From: Pseudobdellovibrionaceae bacterium
Lineage (GTDB): Bacteria > Bdellovibrionota > Bdellovibrionia > Bdellovibrionales > JAGQZY01
Assembly (NCBI GenBank): GCA_020635085.1
Contig: JACKAL010000001.1
Span: 186,001 to 250,000, forward strand
Direction: 5' to 3'
Length of the DNA: 64,000 nt
A program made the translations under genes and the position numbers. Positions 9,319 through 16,652 of this stretch are shown here, piece by piece; position 1 is the first letter of the stretch; the number at the start of each line of letters is the position of its first letter. Under the pieces are notes generated by a model. It worked only from the letters and a program-made list of their open reading frames with translations. It made no database searches and was not told the origin of the DNA.

Positions 9319-9861
9319 ATGTCGAGAATTGGAAAAAACCCAGTCCCTTTTGATAGCAAAGTTGCAGTAACGATTTCTCCCAAGAATGAAGTCACTGTAA
9401 AAGGCGCAAAGCATACGTTAACAATTCCTGTGCGCCCTGTGATTGAAGTTAAAGTTGATGGTGGTAAAATCGTTTTTACGCGTAAAGATGATAGTAAAGA
9501 GACACGAGCTCTTCATGGTTTGTATCGCTCACTTGTGAACAATGCCGTGCATGGAGTTTCTCAGGGCTTTACAAGATCCCTTACGTTACAGGGTGTGGGT
9601 TATCGTGCTTCTGTTTCTGGGCAAAAGCTTGAGTTATCTTTAGGATACAGTCACCCCATCGTGTACGACATCCCAAAAGGTATTGAAATTAAAGTGGATA
9701 AACAAACAACTGTATTGGTAACTGGTGCTGATAAAGGTTTGGTAGGACAAGTGGCAGCAAAAATTAGAGGCTTCCGTCCACCTGAGCCGTATCTTGGAAA
9801 AGGTGTGCGTTACACTGATGAAGTGTTAAGACGCAAAGAAGGAAAATCTGCTGGTAAATAG
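9319..9861 (+). CDS. rplF: 50S ribosomal protein L6
   Basis: L6 lies near the sarcin-ricin loop and is needed late in 50S assembly. The protein has 180 residues and starts MSRIGKNPVPF. It contains two similar domains with the linker GVGYRASVSGQKLELSLGYSHP, and ends with the conserved IRGFRPPEPYLGKGVRYTDE-x-x-RRKEGK. It is 7 bases after rpsH and 12 bases before rplR. Confidence 0.98.
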   Translation: MSRIGKNPVPFDSKVAVTISPKNEVTVKGAKHTLTIPVRPVIEVKVDGGKIVFTRKDDSKETRALHGLYRSLVNNAVHGVSQGFTRSLTLQGVGYRASVSGQKLELSLGYSHPIVYDIPKGIEIKVDKQTTVLVTGADKGLVGQVAAKIRGFRPPEPYLGKGVRYTDEVLRRKEGKSAGK

Positions 9862-9873
9862 GCGAGGTGAGTT

Positions 9874-10242
9874 GTGAGACTTCAAATTAAAAAAAGTAAT
9901 AGTCAAAAGTTAAAAGCGCGCGCGGTGAAACGCGTAAAGATTCGTAAAAAAATCAAAGGTACGGCTGAGCGCCCACGTCTTTGTGTGTACAGAAGTTTAA
10001 AAAATATGTCTGTACAACTCATCGACGATGAAAAAGGAGCAACCCTACTTTCTGTTTCGACACAGAAAGATATTAAAGGGAAAACTGGTAAAGATGCCGC
10101 CTTTGAAATTGGAAAGCTTTTAGCTTCGAAAGCAAAAGAAAAGAATATCGAAAAAATCGTTTTTGATAGAAGCGGATATTTGTTCCATGGTCGTGTGAAG
10201 GCAGTCGCAGATGGTGCACGCGATGGCGGACTTAATTTTTAA
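9874..10242 (+). CDS. rplR: 50S ribosomal protein L18
   Basis: L18 binds 5S rRNA with L5 and L25. The protein has 122 residues and starts with GTG after GCGAGGTGAGTT. Family features are a very basic N-terminus (residues 1-30), RPRLCVYRSLKNMSVQLIDD, and the C-terminal VFDRSGYLFHGRVKAVADGARDGGL. It continues the spc order between rplF and rpsE. Confidence 0.98.
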   Translation: MRLQIKKSNSQKLKARAVKRVKIRKKIKGTAERPRLCVYRSLKNMSVQLIDDEKGATLLSVSTQKDIKGKTGKDAAFEIGKLLASKAKEKNIEKIVFDRSGYLFHGRVKAVADGARDGGLNF

Positions 10243-10270
10243 TTCAGGGTTTTAATCCCAGGAGTATTGA

Positions 10271-10738
10271 ATGCAGCAGCAAGTTTCCGAATTTGAAGAA
10301 AAAGTAGTGGCCGTTCGCCGTGTCGCTAAAGTTGTAAAGGGCGGTCGTCGCTTTTCATTCGCAGCCCTTGTGGTTGTGGGTAACAACACGGGTACAGTGG
10401 GTTATGGAACAGGAAAAGCCGGTGAGGTTCCTGAGGCTATCGGTAAGGCGACTCGTGGTGCTCGCAAAAATATAGCGGATATTACATTGGTTGATGGGCG
10501 CACAATTGCGCACGAAGTGGTTGGTAAATTTGGAGCCGCTACCGTGATTCTTCGTCCAGCTGCTCCGGGTACTGGGGTTATTGCTGGTGGAGCGGTTCGT
10601 GCGGTTTTAGAGTCTGCAGGGATTAAGGATATTTTAACAAAATGTGTGGGAACACGTAATGCCCACAATGCAGTTCGAGCTACGCTTGATGGTTTGGCGC
10701 AATTGCAAGGAAATGTGCTTCTCGATACATACAAGTAA
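10271..10738 (+). CDS. rpsE: 30S ribosomal protein S5
   Basis: S5 contributes to decoding fidelity and mRNA unwinding at the entry channel. The 155 residues include an N-terminal dsRNA-binding-like domain with [22 protein letters not shown] and a C-terminal domain with [20 protein letters not shown]. The ATG follows CAGGAG. It is slightly shorter at the C-terminus than E. coli S5 (167), within the normal family range. Confidence 0.98.
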   Translation: MQQQVSEFEEKVVAVRRVAKVVKGGRRFSFAALVVVGNNTGTVGYGTGKAGEVPEAIGKATRGARKNIADITLVDGRTIAHEVVGKFGAATVILRPAAPGTGVIAGGAVRAVLESAGIKDILTKCVGTRNAHNAVRATLDGLAQLQGNVLLDTYK

Positions 10739-10756
10739 AAAACGAAGTAGGTAAAT

Positions 10757-10942
10757 ATGGCTAAAAAATTCAGAGTAAAATTAATTAAAGGTCTTGCTGG
10801 CTGTACAGAAACTCAAAGAGAAACAGTTCGTTGTTTAGGTTTAAAGCGTGTGAACTCTGAAGTTCTTGTAGCTGATAATCCAGCGAATAGAGGCCAGATT
10901 CTTAAAGTGCAACACCTCGTAAAAGTAACAGTGGAGAAGTAA
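10757..10942 (+). CDS. rpmD: 50S ribosomal protein L30
   Basis: L30 is a small ferredoxin-fold protein not present in all bacteria. The protein has 61 residues, with the family pattern of an N-terminal strand (FRVKLIKGLAG) followed by LGLKRVNSEV and a C-terminal VQHLVKVTVE strand. It lies between rpsE and rplO, as in the canonical spc operon. Confidence 0.96.
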   Translation: MAKKFRVKLIKGLAGCTETQRETVRCLGLKRVNSEVLVADNPANRGQILKVQHLVKVTVEK

Positions 10943-10943
10943 A

Positions 10944-11378
10944 ATGATATTATCTAGACTTAGACCGAAAGCAGGTTCTACTCATAGCAGAAAACGTGTT
11001 GGACGCGGTGATGGTTCCGGCCTTGGTGGTACTGCTGGTAAAGGTCATAAAGGACAAAAGGCACGAACAGGTGGTCGTGTTCGTCGTGGATTCGAAGGTG
11101 GTCAATCTCCTTTGGTTCGCCGTTTACCGAAATTTGGTTTCACTAACGCATCATTTAAAACGCGTTACGAAATTATTAACTTAGACGAACTATCTGCCTA
11201 TGGAAGCGACATTTCTCCGGATAGTCTTGTGAGCAAGGGACGTATTGGCGCAAACTCTTTACTTAAAGTTCTAGGTAACGGTAAGCTTGATAAGCCAGTA
11301 AACGTAAAAGCCCACAAGTTCAGTGAGTCTGCAAAAGCAGCCATTGAAAAAGCCGGCGGAAAGGTTGAGGTCATCTAA
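10944..11378 (+). CDS. rplO: 50S ribosomal protein L15
   Basis: L15 is a late 50S assembly protein. The protein has 144 residues and a Gly/Arg-rich N-terminus (KRVGRGDGSGLGGTAGKGHKGQKAR) that threads into 23S rRNA. The GFEGGQSPLVRRLPKFGF motif and the C-terminal SAKAAIEKAGG are typical. It lies one base after rpmD and 2 bases before secY. Confidence 0.98.
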   Translation: MILSRLRPKAGSTHSRKRVGRGDGSGLGGTAGKGHKGQKARTGGRVRRGFEGGQSPLVRRLPKFGFTNASFKTRYEIINLDELSAYGSDISPDSLVSKGRIGANSLLKVLGNGKLDKPVNVKAHKFSESAKAAIEKAGGKVEVI

Positions 11379-11380
11379 AA

Positions 11381-12679
11381 GTGAGCACGCAGTCTAATGT
11401 TTTAAACAACGAGGATTTACAGCGACGTCTGCTATTTACTTTATTTTGTGTTGCGATTTTTCGCTTCGGTATTCACGTTCCCACACCTGGAGTTGAAATC
11501 GAAGTTGTCCGTCGCTTTTTTGAACAGCAAGGCGGACTTTTTGGTATTTTTAATACCTTTACCGGTGGTGCATTAAACCAATTTTCGGTTTTTGCCCTTG
11601 GGATCATGCCCTACATCTCGAGCTCCATTATTTTTCAGTTGCTAACATCGATGGTACCTTATCTAGAGTCACTGAAAAAAGAAGGAGAGCAGGGGCGAAA
11701 AAAAATTCAAATGTACACCCGTTGGGGCACTATTCTTCTGGCTGTCGTACAAGCGTACGCTTTATCCAATATGCTTATTGGTAAAGAAGTGAATGGACAG
11801 GCTCTTTTCCGTGCACAAGTGGGAGTTATTCCTTTTCAGTTGATGACGGTATTAACTCTTACAACAGGTACCTGTTTTGTAATGTGGTTGGGTGAGCAAA
11901 TTTCGGAAAAAGGATTGGGCGAAGGCGCTAGTGTCATCATCTTTGCGGGTATCGCAGCTGGGATTCCAAAGGGTGCCGTAAGTCTTTGGAATTTAATTTC
12001 TAGTGGGCAAATGAGTGGTTTAATCGGCCTAGGCCTTTTGGTTTTCATGCTTATCGTATTGGGTGCAATTATTTATTTTGAAATTGCACAACGACGCATT
12101 CCGATTCATATGTCTCAAAAAGGTGGCGCAGCTCAAATGATGGGGAATTATTTGCCACTTAAAGTAAATTTATGTGGGGTCTTACCTCCAATCTTCGCCT
12201 TTGCCATTCTCCAATTTCCATCGACTATTGCAACGTTTTCGCAAGCTGCGTGGGTTCAAGGATTGCAGCAATATTTCGCTCCAAGTGGAGCACTTTTTAA
12301 TATCTTCTTCATTGCACTTGTTACCTTTTTCTCATTCTTTTATACAGAATTAATGTACCCGCCAGATGAGATGTCGGATAATTTAAAGAAGGCTGGAAAA
12401 TTTATTCCTGGTATTCGTGCGGGTAAGAGTACAGCCCATTATATACAAACGGTAATGGGACGTTTGAATGTGGCGGGCGCTATTTACCTAAGCATTATAT
12501 GTTTAATGCCGACATTTTTAATCAGCCAAGCTGCCATTCCTTTTTATTTTGGTGGTACGAGCTTACTCATTTTGGTGGGTGTTTCCTTACAATTGATCGA
12601 AAAAATCAACGCGTATCGCTACGAAGCTATGATTAAAGCAGCACAAAGACCTCGTCGTACACGGAGGGTTAGCTTTTGA
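11381..12679 (+). CDS. secY: Protein translocase subunit SecY
   Basis: SecY is the channel of the Sec translocon in the inner membrane. The protein has 432 residues, ten hydrophobic segments and a GTG start. The conserved sequence near the first membrane segment (FRFGIHVPTPGV), the plug region (GGLFGIFNTFTGGALNQFSVFALGIMPYIS) and the cytosolic loop QRRIPI are all visible. Its stop TGA overlaps the TTG start of adk, so the two are probably translationally coupled, as in many spc operons. Confidence 0.98.
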   Translation: MSTQSNVLNNEDLQRRLLFTLFCVAIFRFGIHVPTPGVEIEVVRRFFEQQGGLFGIFNTFTGGALNQFSVFALGIMPYISSSIIFQLLTSMVPYLESLKKEGEQGRKKIQMYTRWGTILLAVVQAYALSNMLIGKEVNGQALFRAQVGVIPFQLMTVLTLTTGTCFVMWLGEQISEKGLGEGASVIIFAGIAAGIPKGAVSLWNLISSGQMSGLIGLGLLVFMLIVLGAIIYFEIAQRRIPIHMSQKGGAAQMMGNYLPLKVNLCGVLPPIFAFAILQFPSTIATFSQAAWVQGLQQYFAPSGALFNIFFIALVTFFSFFYTELMYPPDEMSDNLKKAGKFIPGIRAGKSTAHYIQTVMGRLNVAGAIYLSIICLMPTFLISQAAIPFYFGGTSLLILVGVSLQLIEKINAYRYEAMIKAAQRPRRTRRVSF

Positions 12680-13320
12680 GTTTGGTACTATTTGGTCCGC
12701 CGGGTGCGGGTAAAGGCACCCAGTCTGACCTTATGTTAGGAAAGACAAAAATGATGCATATGAGCACGGGCAACCTGTTCAGAGATGCAATAAAAAACAA
12801 GACGCCACTTGGGGTTGAAGCTCAATCTTACGTGGATGCTGGAAAGTTAGTTCCAGACTCTGTAGTAATCGGTTTGGTTCGAGAGTTTCTTGAAAAAAAT
12901 AAGGTTGTTGATTTTATATTTGATGGTTTTCCAAGAACAATGGCGCAGGCTGAAGCTCTGGAGAATCAGATAAAAGAGGTTGGAGCACAACCAATTGCAA
13001 AAGCGCTCTTTTTAGAGGTGCCGCACAATGTGCTCATGGAACGTTTAGGTGGCCGTCGGGTATGCAAAAACTGCGGTGCTGTATACCATGCCAAATTGTC
13101 CCCCCCAAAAAAAGAAGGGGTTTGTGACAAGTGTGGTGGCGAAGTCTATCAGCGCAAGGATGATGCTCCGGATGCGATTGAAACGCGTCTAGAGGCTTAT
13201 GAGAAATCAACTGCTCCATTGAAGGAGTATTATCAAAAAAAGGGATTGTTCATCTCTATCGATGGGGTTGGCGGATCCACAGATGTGTTTGAAAGAATAC
13301 GTCCGTTTTTGAAAAATTAA
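12676..13320 (+). CDS. adk: Adenylate kinase, zinc-lid type
   Basis: Adk interconverts ATP + AMP and 2 ADP. It is a 214-residue 'long' form with the P-loop GPPGAGKGT at residues 7-15, the NMP-binding STGNLFRDAI segment and FDGFPRT. The lid has CKNC at 130-133 and CDKC at 150-153, a four-cysteine structural zinc site typical of Gram-positives and some Gram-negatives but not E. coli. The start is TTG, overlapping the secY stop. The lid coding sequence contains adjacent runs of seven C and seven A at 13100-13113. Confidence 0.97.
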   Translation: MSLVLFGPPGAGKGTQSDLMLGKTKMMHMSTGNLFRDAIKNKTPLGVEAQSYVDAGKLVPDSVVIGLVREFLEKNKVVDFIFDGFPRTMAQAEALENQIKEVGAQPIAKALFLEVPHNVLMERLGGRRVCKNCGAVYHAKLSPPKKEGVCDKCGGEVYQRKDDAPDAIETRLEAYEKSTAPLKEYYQKKGLFISIDGVGGSTDVFERIRPFLKN

Positions 13321-13338
13321 CTAGACTGAGAAGATGTT

Positions 13339-13357
13339 CCGGTGCTAAATTCACCGG
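13339..13357 (+). terminator. Small hairpin between adk and rpmJ
   Basis: CCGGTG at 13339-13344 pairs with CACCGG at 13352-13357 around a 7-base loop. A run of T follows only about 10 bases later. It could be a weak terminator or attenuator, or an RNA-processing structure, between adk and rpmJ. The short stem and displaced T-run keep confidence low. Confidence 0.3.
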
Positions 13358-13383
13358 TCTGTCAAAATTTTTTGGAGGAACAC

Positions 13384-13497
13384 ATGAAGGTTCGTGCTTC
13401 TGTGAAGAAAATCTGTAATAAATGCAAGGTGTTAAAGCGTCGTGGTGTAATTCGTGTGATCTGCGAAAACCCCAAACATAAGCAAAGGCAGGGTTAA
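13384..13497 (+). CDS. rpmJ: 50S ribosomal protein L36
   Basis: L36 is the smallest 50S protein. The 37-residue product begins [15 protein letters not shown] and carries the zinc ligands C11, C14, C27 and H32 of the zinc-binding (C+) form. ATG follows GGAGGAACAC. It lies 3 bases before rpsM, the standard order. Confidence 0.97.
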   Translation: MKVRASVKKICNKCKVLKRRGVIRVICENPKHKQRQG

Positions 13498-13500
13498 TAA

Positions 13501-13878
13501 ATGGCTCGTATTTCTGGTATTGATATTCCAAATAACAAAAGAGTTGAGGTCAGCTTAACATACATTTACGGCATCGGTCGTAAGCGTGCTATGGATATTT
13601 GTAAAGCGATGGGTTTTTCTCCAAGCAAACGCGCCCATGAGCTTAACGACGAAGATGTTGCAAAAATTCGTGATTACATTCAGGACAATTACAAAATTGA
13701 AGGTGATTTACGTCGTGAAATTTCTATGGCGATTAAGCGTTTAACTGATCTGGGAACTTATCGTGGTCTTCGTCATAAAAAGGGCTTACCTGTTCGTGGA
13801 CAGCGTACAAAAAGTAATGCACGCACTCGAAAAGGTCCTCGTAAAACAGTTGCTAATAAGAAAAAAGCAGTAATGTAA
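13501..13878 (+). CDS. rpsM: 30S ribosomal protein S13
   Basis: S13 forms head-to-50S bridges and contacts P-site tRNA through its basic tail. The 125 residues start [27 protein letters not shown], include [19 protein letters not shown], and end in a lysine/arginine-rich tail. It is the first gene of the classic alpha operon (rpsM-rpsK-[rpsD]-rpoA-rplQ). Confidence 0.98.
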   Translation: MARISGIDIPNNKRVEVSLTYIYGIGRKRAMDICKAMGFSPSKRAHELNDEDVAKIRDYIQDNYKIEGDLRREISMAIKRLTDLGTYRGLRHKKGLPVRGQRTKSNARTRKGPRKTVANKKKAVM

Positions 13879-13887
13879 GAAGGTAAT

Positions 13888-14289
13888 ATGGCTGAAAATA
13901 CAAAACAGAACGCAAAACCGGCAAAAAAGAAAACAAAGAAAAATATTCCTTCTGGGAAATGTTATATTCAAGCAGGTTACGGAAACACAATCATTACGAT
14001 AACGGATGTAATGGGTAATGCTATCAGTTGGTCTGCTTCTGGAAAAATGGGATTTAAGGGAAGCCGTAAAGGGACCCCTTTTGCGTCTCAGCTCGCAGCT
14101 GAAGATGCAGCAAAACAAGCTATTGAGCAAGGTGTTCGCTCCGTCGATGTTTTTCTAAATGGACCAGGGCAAGGGCGTGAGTCTGCCATCCGTGCTTTAG
14201 CAAGTGCTGGAATTCGTGTGAACTCGATGAGAGATACTACACCTGTTCCGCACAATGGCTGTCGTCCACCAAAACGTCGCCGAGTTTAA
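13888..14289 (+). CDS. rpsK: 30S ribosomal protein S11
   Basis: S11 lies on the 30S platform near the Shine-Dalgarno helix. The 133 residues have a lysine-rich N-terminus, then [47 protein letters not shown] and the C-terminal [18 protein letters not shown]. The next gene is rpoA after 33 bases. The rpsD gene expected between them in many proteobacteria is absent. Confidence 0.98.
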   Translation: MAENTKQNAKPAKKKTKKNIPSGKCYIQAGYGNTIITITDVMGNAISWSASGKMGFKGSRKGTPFASQLAAEDAAKQAIEQGVRSVDVFLNGPGQGRESAIRALASAGIRVNSMRDTTPVPHNGCRPPKRRRV

Positions 14290-14322
14290 TTTTTTTGAAT
14301 TTATTTTTTTGAGGAGAGCTGA

Positions 14323-15369
14323 ATGCAACAAGACCACTATTACATGTTTTGGAGAGATTTGATCGGCCCTAAAGGGGTAGAAATTGACTCTGACAGCCTG
14401 ACGTCAACGTATGGAAAGTTCACAGTTCGTCCTCTTGAACGAGGTTATGGAACGACGGTTGGAAACTCTCTTCGTCGCGTTCTTTTAAGTTCGATGATGG
14501 GTTCGTCAGTAACAGCAGTACGATTTGAGAAAGTTCTTCATGAGTTCTCAACTATCCCTGATGTAATGGAAGATGTTACCGATATCATTTTGAATTTGAA
14601 GCAGGTTCGTTTTAAACAACATGCTCCAGATACTGTGACTTTGAAAATTTCTAAACAGGGTCCTGGTAAAGTCACCGCTGCGGATATTCAAATTTCTGAT
14701 AAAATTGAAGTTTTGAATCCAGATCAGCATATCTGCACAATTGGTGGAAATGGTCGATTCGAGGCTGAAGTCACTGTCAGTTTTGGCCGTGGTTATGTTC
14801 CAGCAGAAGAGCTTCCCAACCTAAATGCAGGCGTGGGTGTTATTCCTGTGGACGCTATTTTTTCGCCGATCCGTCGTGTGAACTACAGTGTGACGAATGC
14901 GCGTGTTGGTCAAAAAACAGATTATGATCAACTGACTTTGGAAGTATGGACCGATGGTTCAATCAAGCCAGAAGAGGCGGTTGCTCTTGCTGCCAAAATT
15001 ATGAAAGAACAATTACAAGTGTTTGTAACTTTTGATGAGGCAACTGAGCCTGTAACTGAAAGAGAAGAAAAACGTTCTCCAGTTCTTAATGATAATTTAT
15101 TCCGCTCGGTTGATGATTTAGAGCTTTCAGTACGTAGTGCAAACTGTTTGAAGAATGCCAATATTCGTTTCATAGGTGAGCTTGTTGTGCGTTCAGAAGC
15201 TGAGATGCTAAAAACGAAAAACTTTGGTCGTAAATCGTTGAATGAAATTAAAGAAATTTTAGGTGAAATGGGACTTGGTCTTGGGATGAAAATTGATGGT
15301 TGGCCTCCGGTAGGATGGAATCCAAACACGGCGACGCCTCCTCAAAGACAAGATCCACAACAGCAGTAA
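14323..15369 (+). CDS. rpoA: RNA polymerase subunit alpha
   Basis: Alpha dimerises to start RNA polymerase assembly, and its C-terminal domain binds UP elements and activators. The protein has 348 residues, slightly longer than E. coli's 329. The N-terminal domain contains [21 protein letters not shown]. After a Glu/Arg-rich linker, the C-terminal domain carries [19 protein letters not shown] and [13 protein letters not shown], the DNA- and activator-contacting helices. The tail ([13 protein letters not shown]) is Pro/Gln-rich. GAGGAGAG precedes the ATG. Confidence 0.98.
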   Translation: MQQDHYYMFWRDLIGPKGVEIDSDSLTSTYGKFTVRPLERGYGTTVGNSLRRVLLSSMMGSSVTAVRFEKVLHEFSTIPDVMEDVTDIILNLKQVRFKQHAPDTVTLKISKQGPGKVTAADIQISDKIEVLNPDQHICTIGGNGRFEAEVTVSFGRGYVPAEELPNLNAGVGVIPVDAIFSPIRRVNYSVTNARVGQKTDYDQLTLEVWTDGSIKPEEAVALAAKIMKEQLQVFVTFDEATEPVTEREEKRSPVLNDNLFRSVDDLELSVRSANCLKNANIRFIGELVVRSEAEMLKTKNFGRKSLNEIKEILGEMGLGLGMKIDGWPPVGWNPNTATPPQRQDPQQQ

Positions 15370-15384
15370 TTTTGGAGTGGTGTT

Positions 15385-15936
15385 ATGAGACACAGAAGAA
15401 AGACGAAATATTTTAGTCGTAAAACAAATCCTCGTAAGGCTTTATTAAGAGGCCTTGTGACATCATTGGTGGAGCACGGTCGTATTAAGACAACGCTTGC
15501 CAAAGCGAAAGAGCTTCGTAGACATGTTGAAAGAGCTATTACTTTGGGTAAGAAGGACTCTCTTCATGCGCGTCGTTTGCTGTTAGCTAAGTATCCTAAC
15601 CAAAAAGTTGTAGATATGATTCTTACAGAGATCTCTCCACGCTTTAAGGATAGAAACGGCGGCTATACACGTGTTTTAAAAATTTCTAATCGCCCTGGTG
15701 ATTGCGCTCCACAGGCGTTTATTGAATTTGTCGACTATGATGCAAAAGCTCAAGCGGACAAAAAAATGACGGTAAAAGTGCGTGATGGAAAACGCAAGAC
15801 GGTTAAAAAAGAAATGACCCGTGCCGAGGTTCAAGCTCATAATACGAAATTAAATGAAGCGAAAAAATTTGCGACAGCAAAAGTGAATCGTCGTAAAAGT
15901 AAGGAAGATCGACGCGTTCTTCGCTCCAGCTTATAA
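15385..15936 (+). CDS. rplQ: 50S ribosomal protein L17 with long C-terminal extension
   Basis: L17 lies at the tunnel-exit side of the 50S. The conserved core (MRHRRKTKYFSRKTNPRKALLRGLVTSL through RPGDCAPQAFIEFVDY, about residues 1-118) is followed by roughly 65 extra residues. These are highly basic (KVRDGKRKTVKKEMTRAEV...RRKSKEDRR), making a 183-residue protein against the common 120-130. Lineage-specific L17 tails are known. This is the last ribosomal gene in the series. Confidence 0.97.
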   Translation: MRHRRKTKYFSRKTNPRKALLRGLVTSLVEHGRIKTTLAKAKELRRHVERAITLGKKDSLHARRLLLAKYPNQKVVDMILTEISPRFKDRNGGYTRVLKISNRPGDCAPQAFIEFVDYDAKAQADKKMTVKVRDGKRKTVKKEMTRAEVQAHNTKLNEAKKFATAKVNRRKSKEDRRVLRSSL

Positions 15937-15941
15937 AGCGG

Positions 15942-16526
15942 ATGAAGACGTCTCGAATAGCAATAGCCCTCATAATTACTGGAGGGCTTTTTTTTATTCT
16001 TTTTTTGGGATGGCAGGAGTTATCTCGTCGTTACTCCACAAGTAAGGCTCCCGACTCTTTTCATGTTCTCGAATTCTTAGAAAAAAATCCATTCTCTGAT
16101 TTAAAGGGTGTAGAGGTTTTTGATCTCGATGAGAAAAAAGTAAATATTGCCAATTATGGCAAAGGAAAATTTATTATCGTGAATTTTTGGGCTTCATGGT
16201 GTGAGCCCTGTGCCGAAGAGTTTCCATCGATGCTCAAGCTACTAAGCCAGTTTCCAGATGATATCGTGATTATAGCGCTTTCCCACGACACTGATAAAAG
16301 CGATATATTGACCTTTGGAAAGGCTTTCAATCTGATGGGTGTACCAAACCTAGTTATGCTTTGGGATAAGAACCTGAGCGCATCTCAAGCCTTTCAGGTC
16401 AACAAATTACCAGAGTCTTATATTTTTGGCCGAGATGGCCTACTTCTACGAAAAGTCGTGGGAACCCGAGATTGGGCTAATGCAGATGCTATTGGCTATT
16501 TTAAAATGCTGACGTCTAAAAAATAG
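15942..16526 (+). CDS. TlpA/ResA-like membrane-anchored thioredoxin
   Basis: This 194-residue protein has one N-terminal membrane anchor (about residues 6-24) and a periplasmic thioredoxin fold with the active site W86-C-E-P-C90. A cis-proline region (NKLPESYIFG) lies near the C-terminus. The family reduces disulfides in the periplasm, for example in cytochrome c maturation. It starts 5 bases after rplQ without a clear ribosome-binding site of its own. Codons 8-18 overlap a strong intrinsic terminator, so its expression must depend on read-through or an unseen promoter. The exact substrate is unknown. Confidence 0.85.
   Translation: MKTSRIAIALIITGGLFFILFLGWQELSRRYSTSKAPDSFHVLEFLEKNPFSDLKGVEVFDLDEKKVNIANYGKGKFIIVNFWASWCEPCAEEFPSMLKLLSQFPDDIVIIALSHDTDKSDILTFGKAFNLMGVPNLVMLWDKNLSASQAFQVNKLPESYIFGRDGLLLRKVVGTRDWANADAIGYFKMLTSKK
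15965..15995 (+). terminator. Intrinsic terminator inside the TlpA-like 5' coding region
   Basis: AGCCCTC at 15965-15971 pairs perfectly with GAGGGCT at 15982-15988 around a 10-base loop, followed directly by seven T residues at 15989-15995. This is a textbook Rho-independent terminator for the alpha operon. It lies within the open reading frame that begins at 15942, where it encodes part of the membrane anchor. Confidence 0.75.
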
Positions 16527-16582
16527 GGTGCACGCTAAAGTTAAATGTAGAGAACCAGTTTTCTACGCGGTTGTAGCACTGA

Positions 16583-16612
16583 ACACCACGAGTATGCTCG
16601 TGGTGTCTATCT
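16583..16612. terminator. Convergent-gene terminator
   Basis: ACACCACGAG at 16583-16592 and CTCGTGGTGT at 16597-16606 form a perfect 10-bp stem with a TATG loop, followed by CTATCTTTTTA. It lies between the + strand TlpA-like gene and the - strand TIGR03545 gene. It could serve both strands, because A-rich sequence is limited but the stem is symmetrical. A second imperfect hairpin precedes it at 16547-16566. Confidence 0.7.
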
Positions 16613-16652
16613 TTTTATAGGGTCTTTATAGGGCAGCGTGGAAAGTTAAAAT

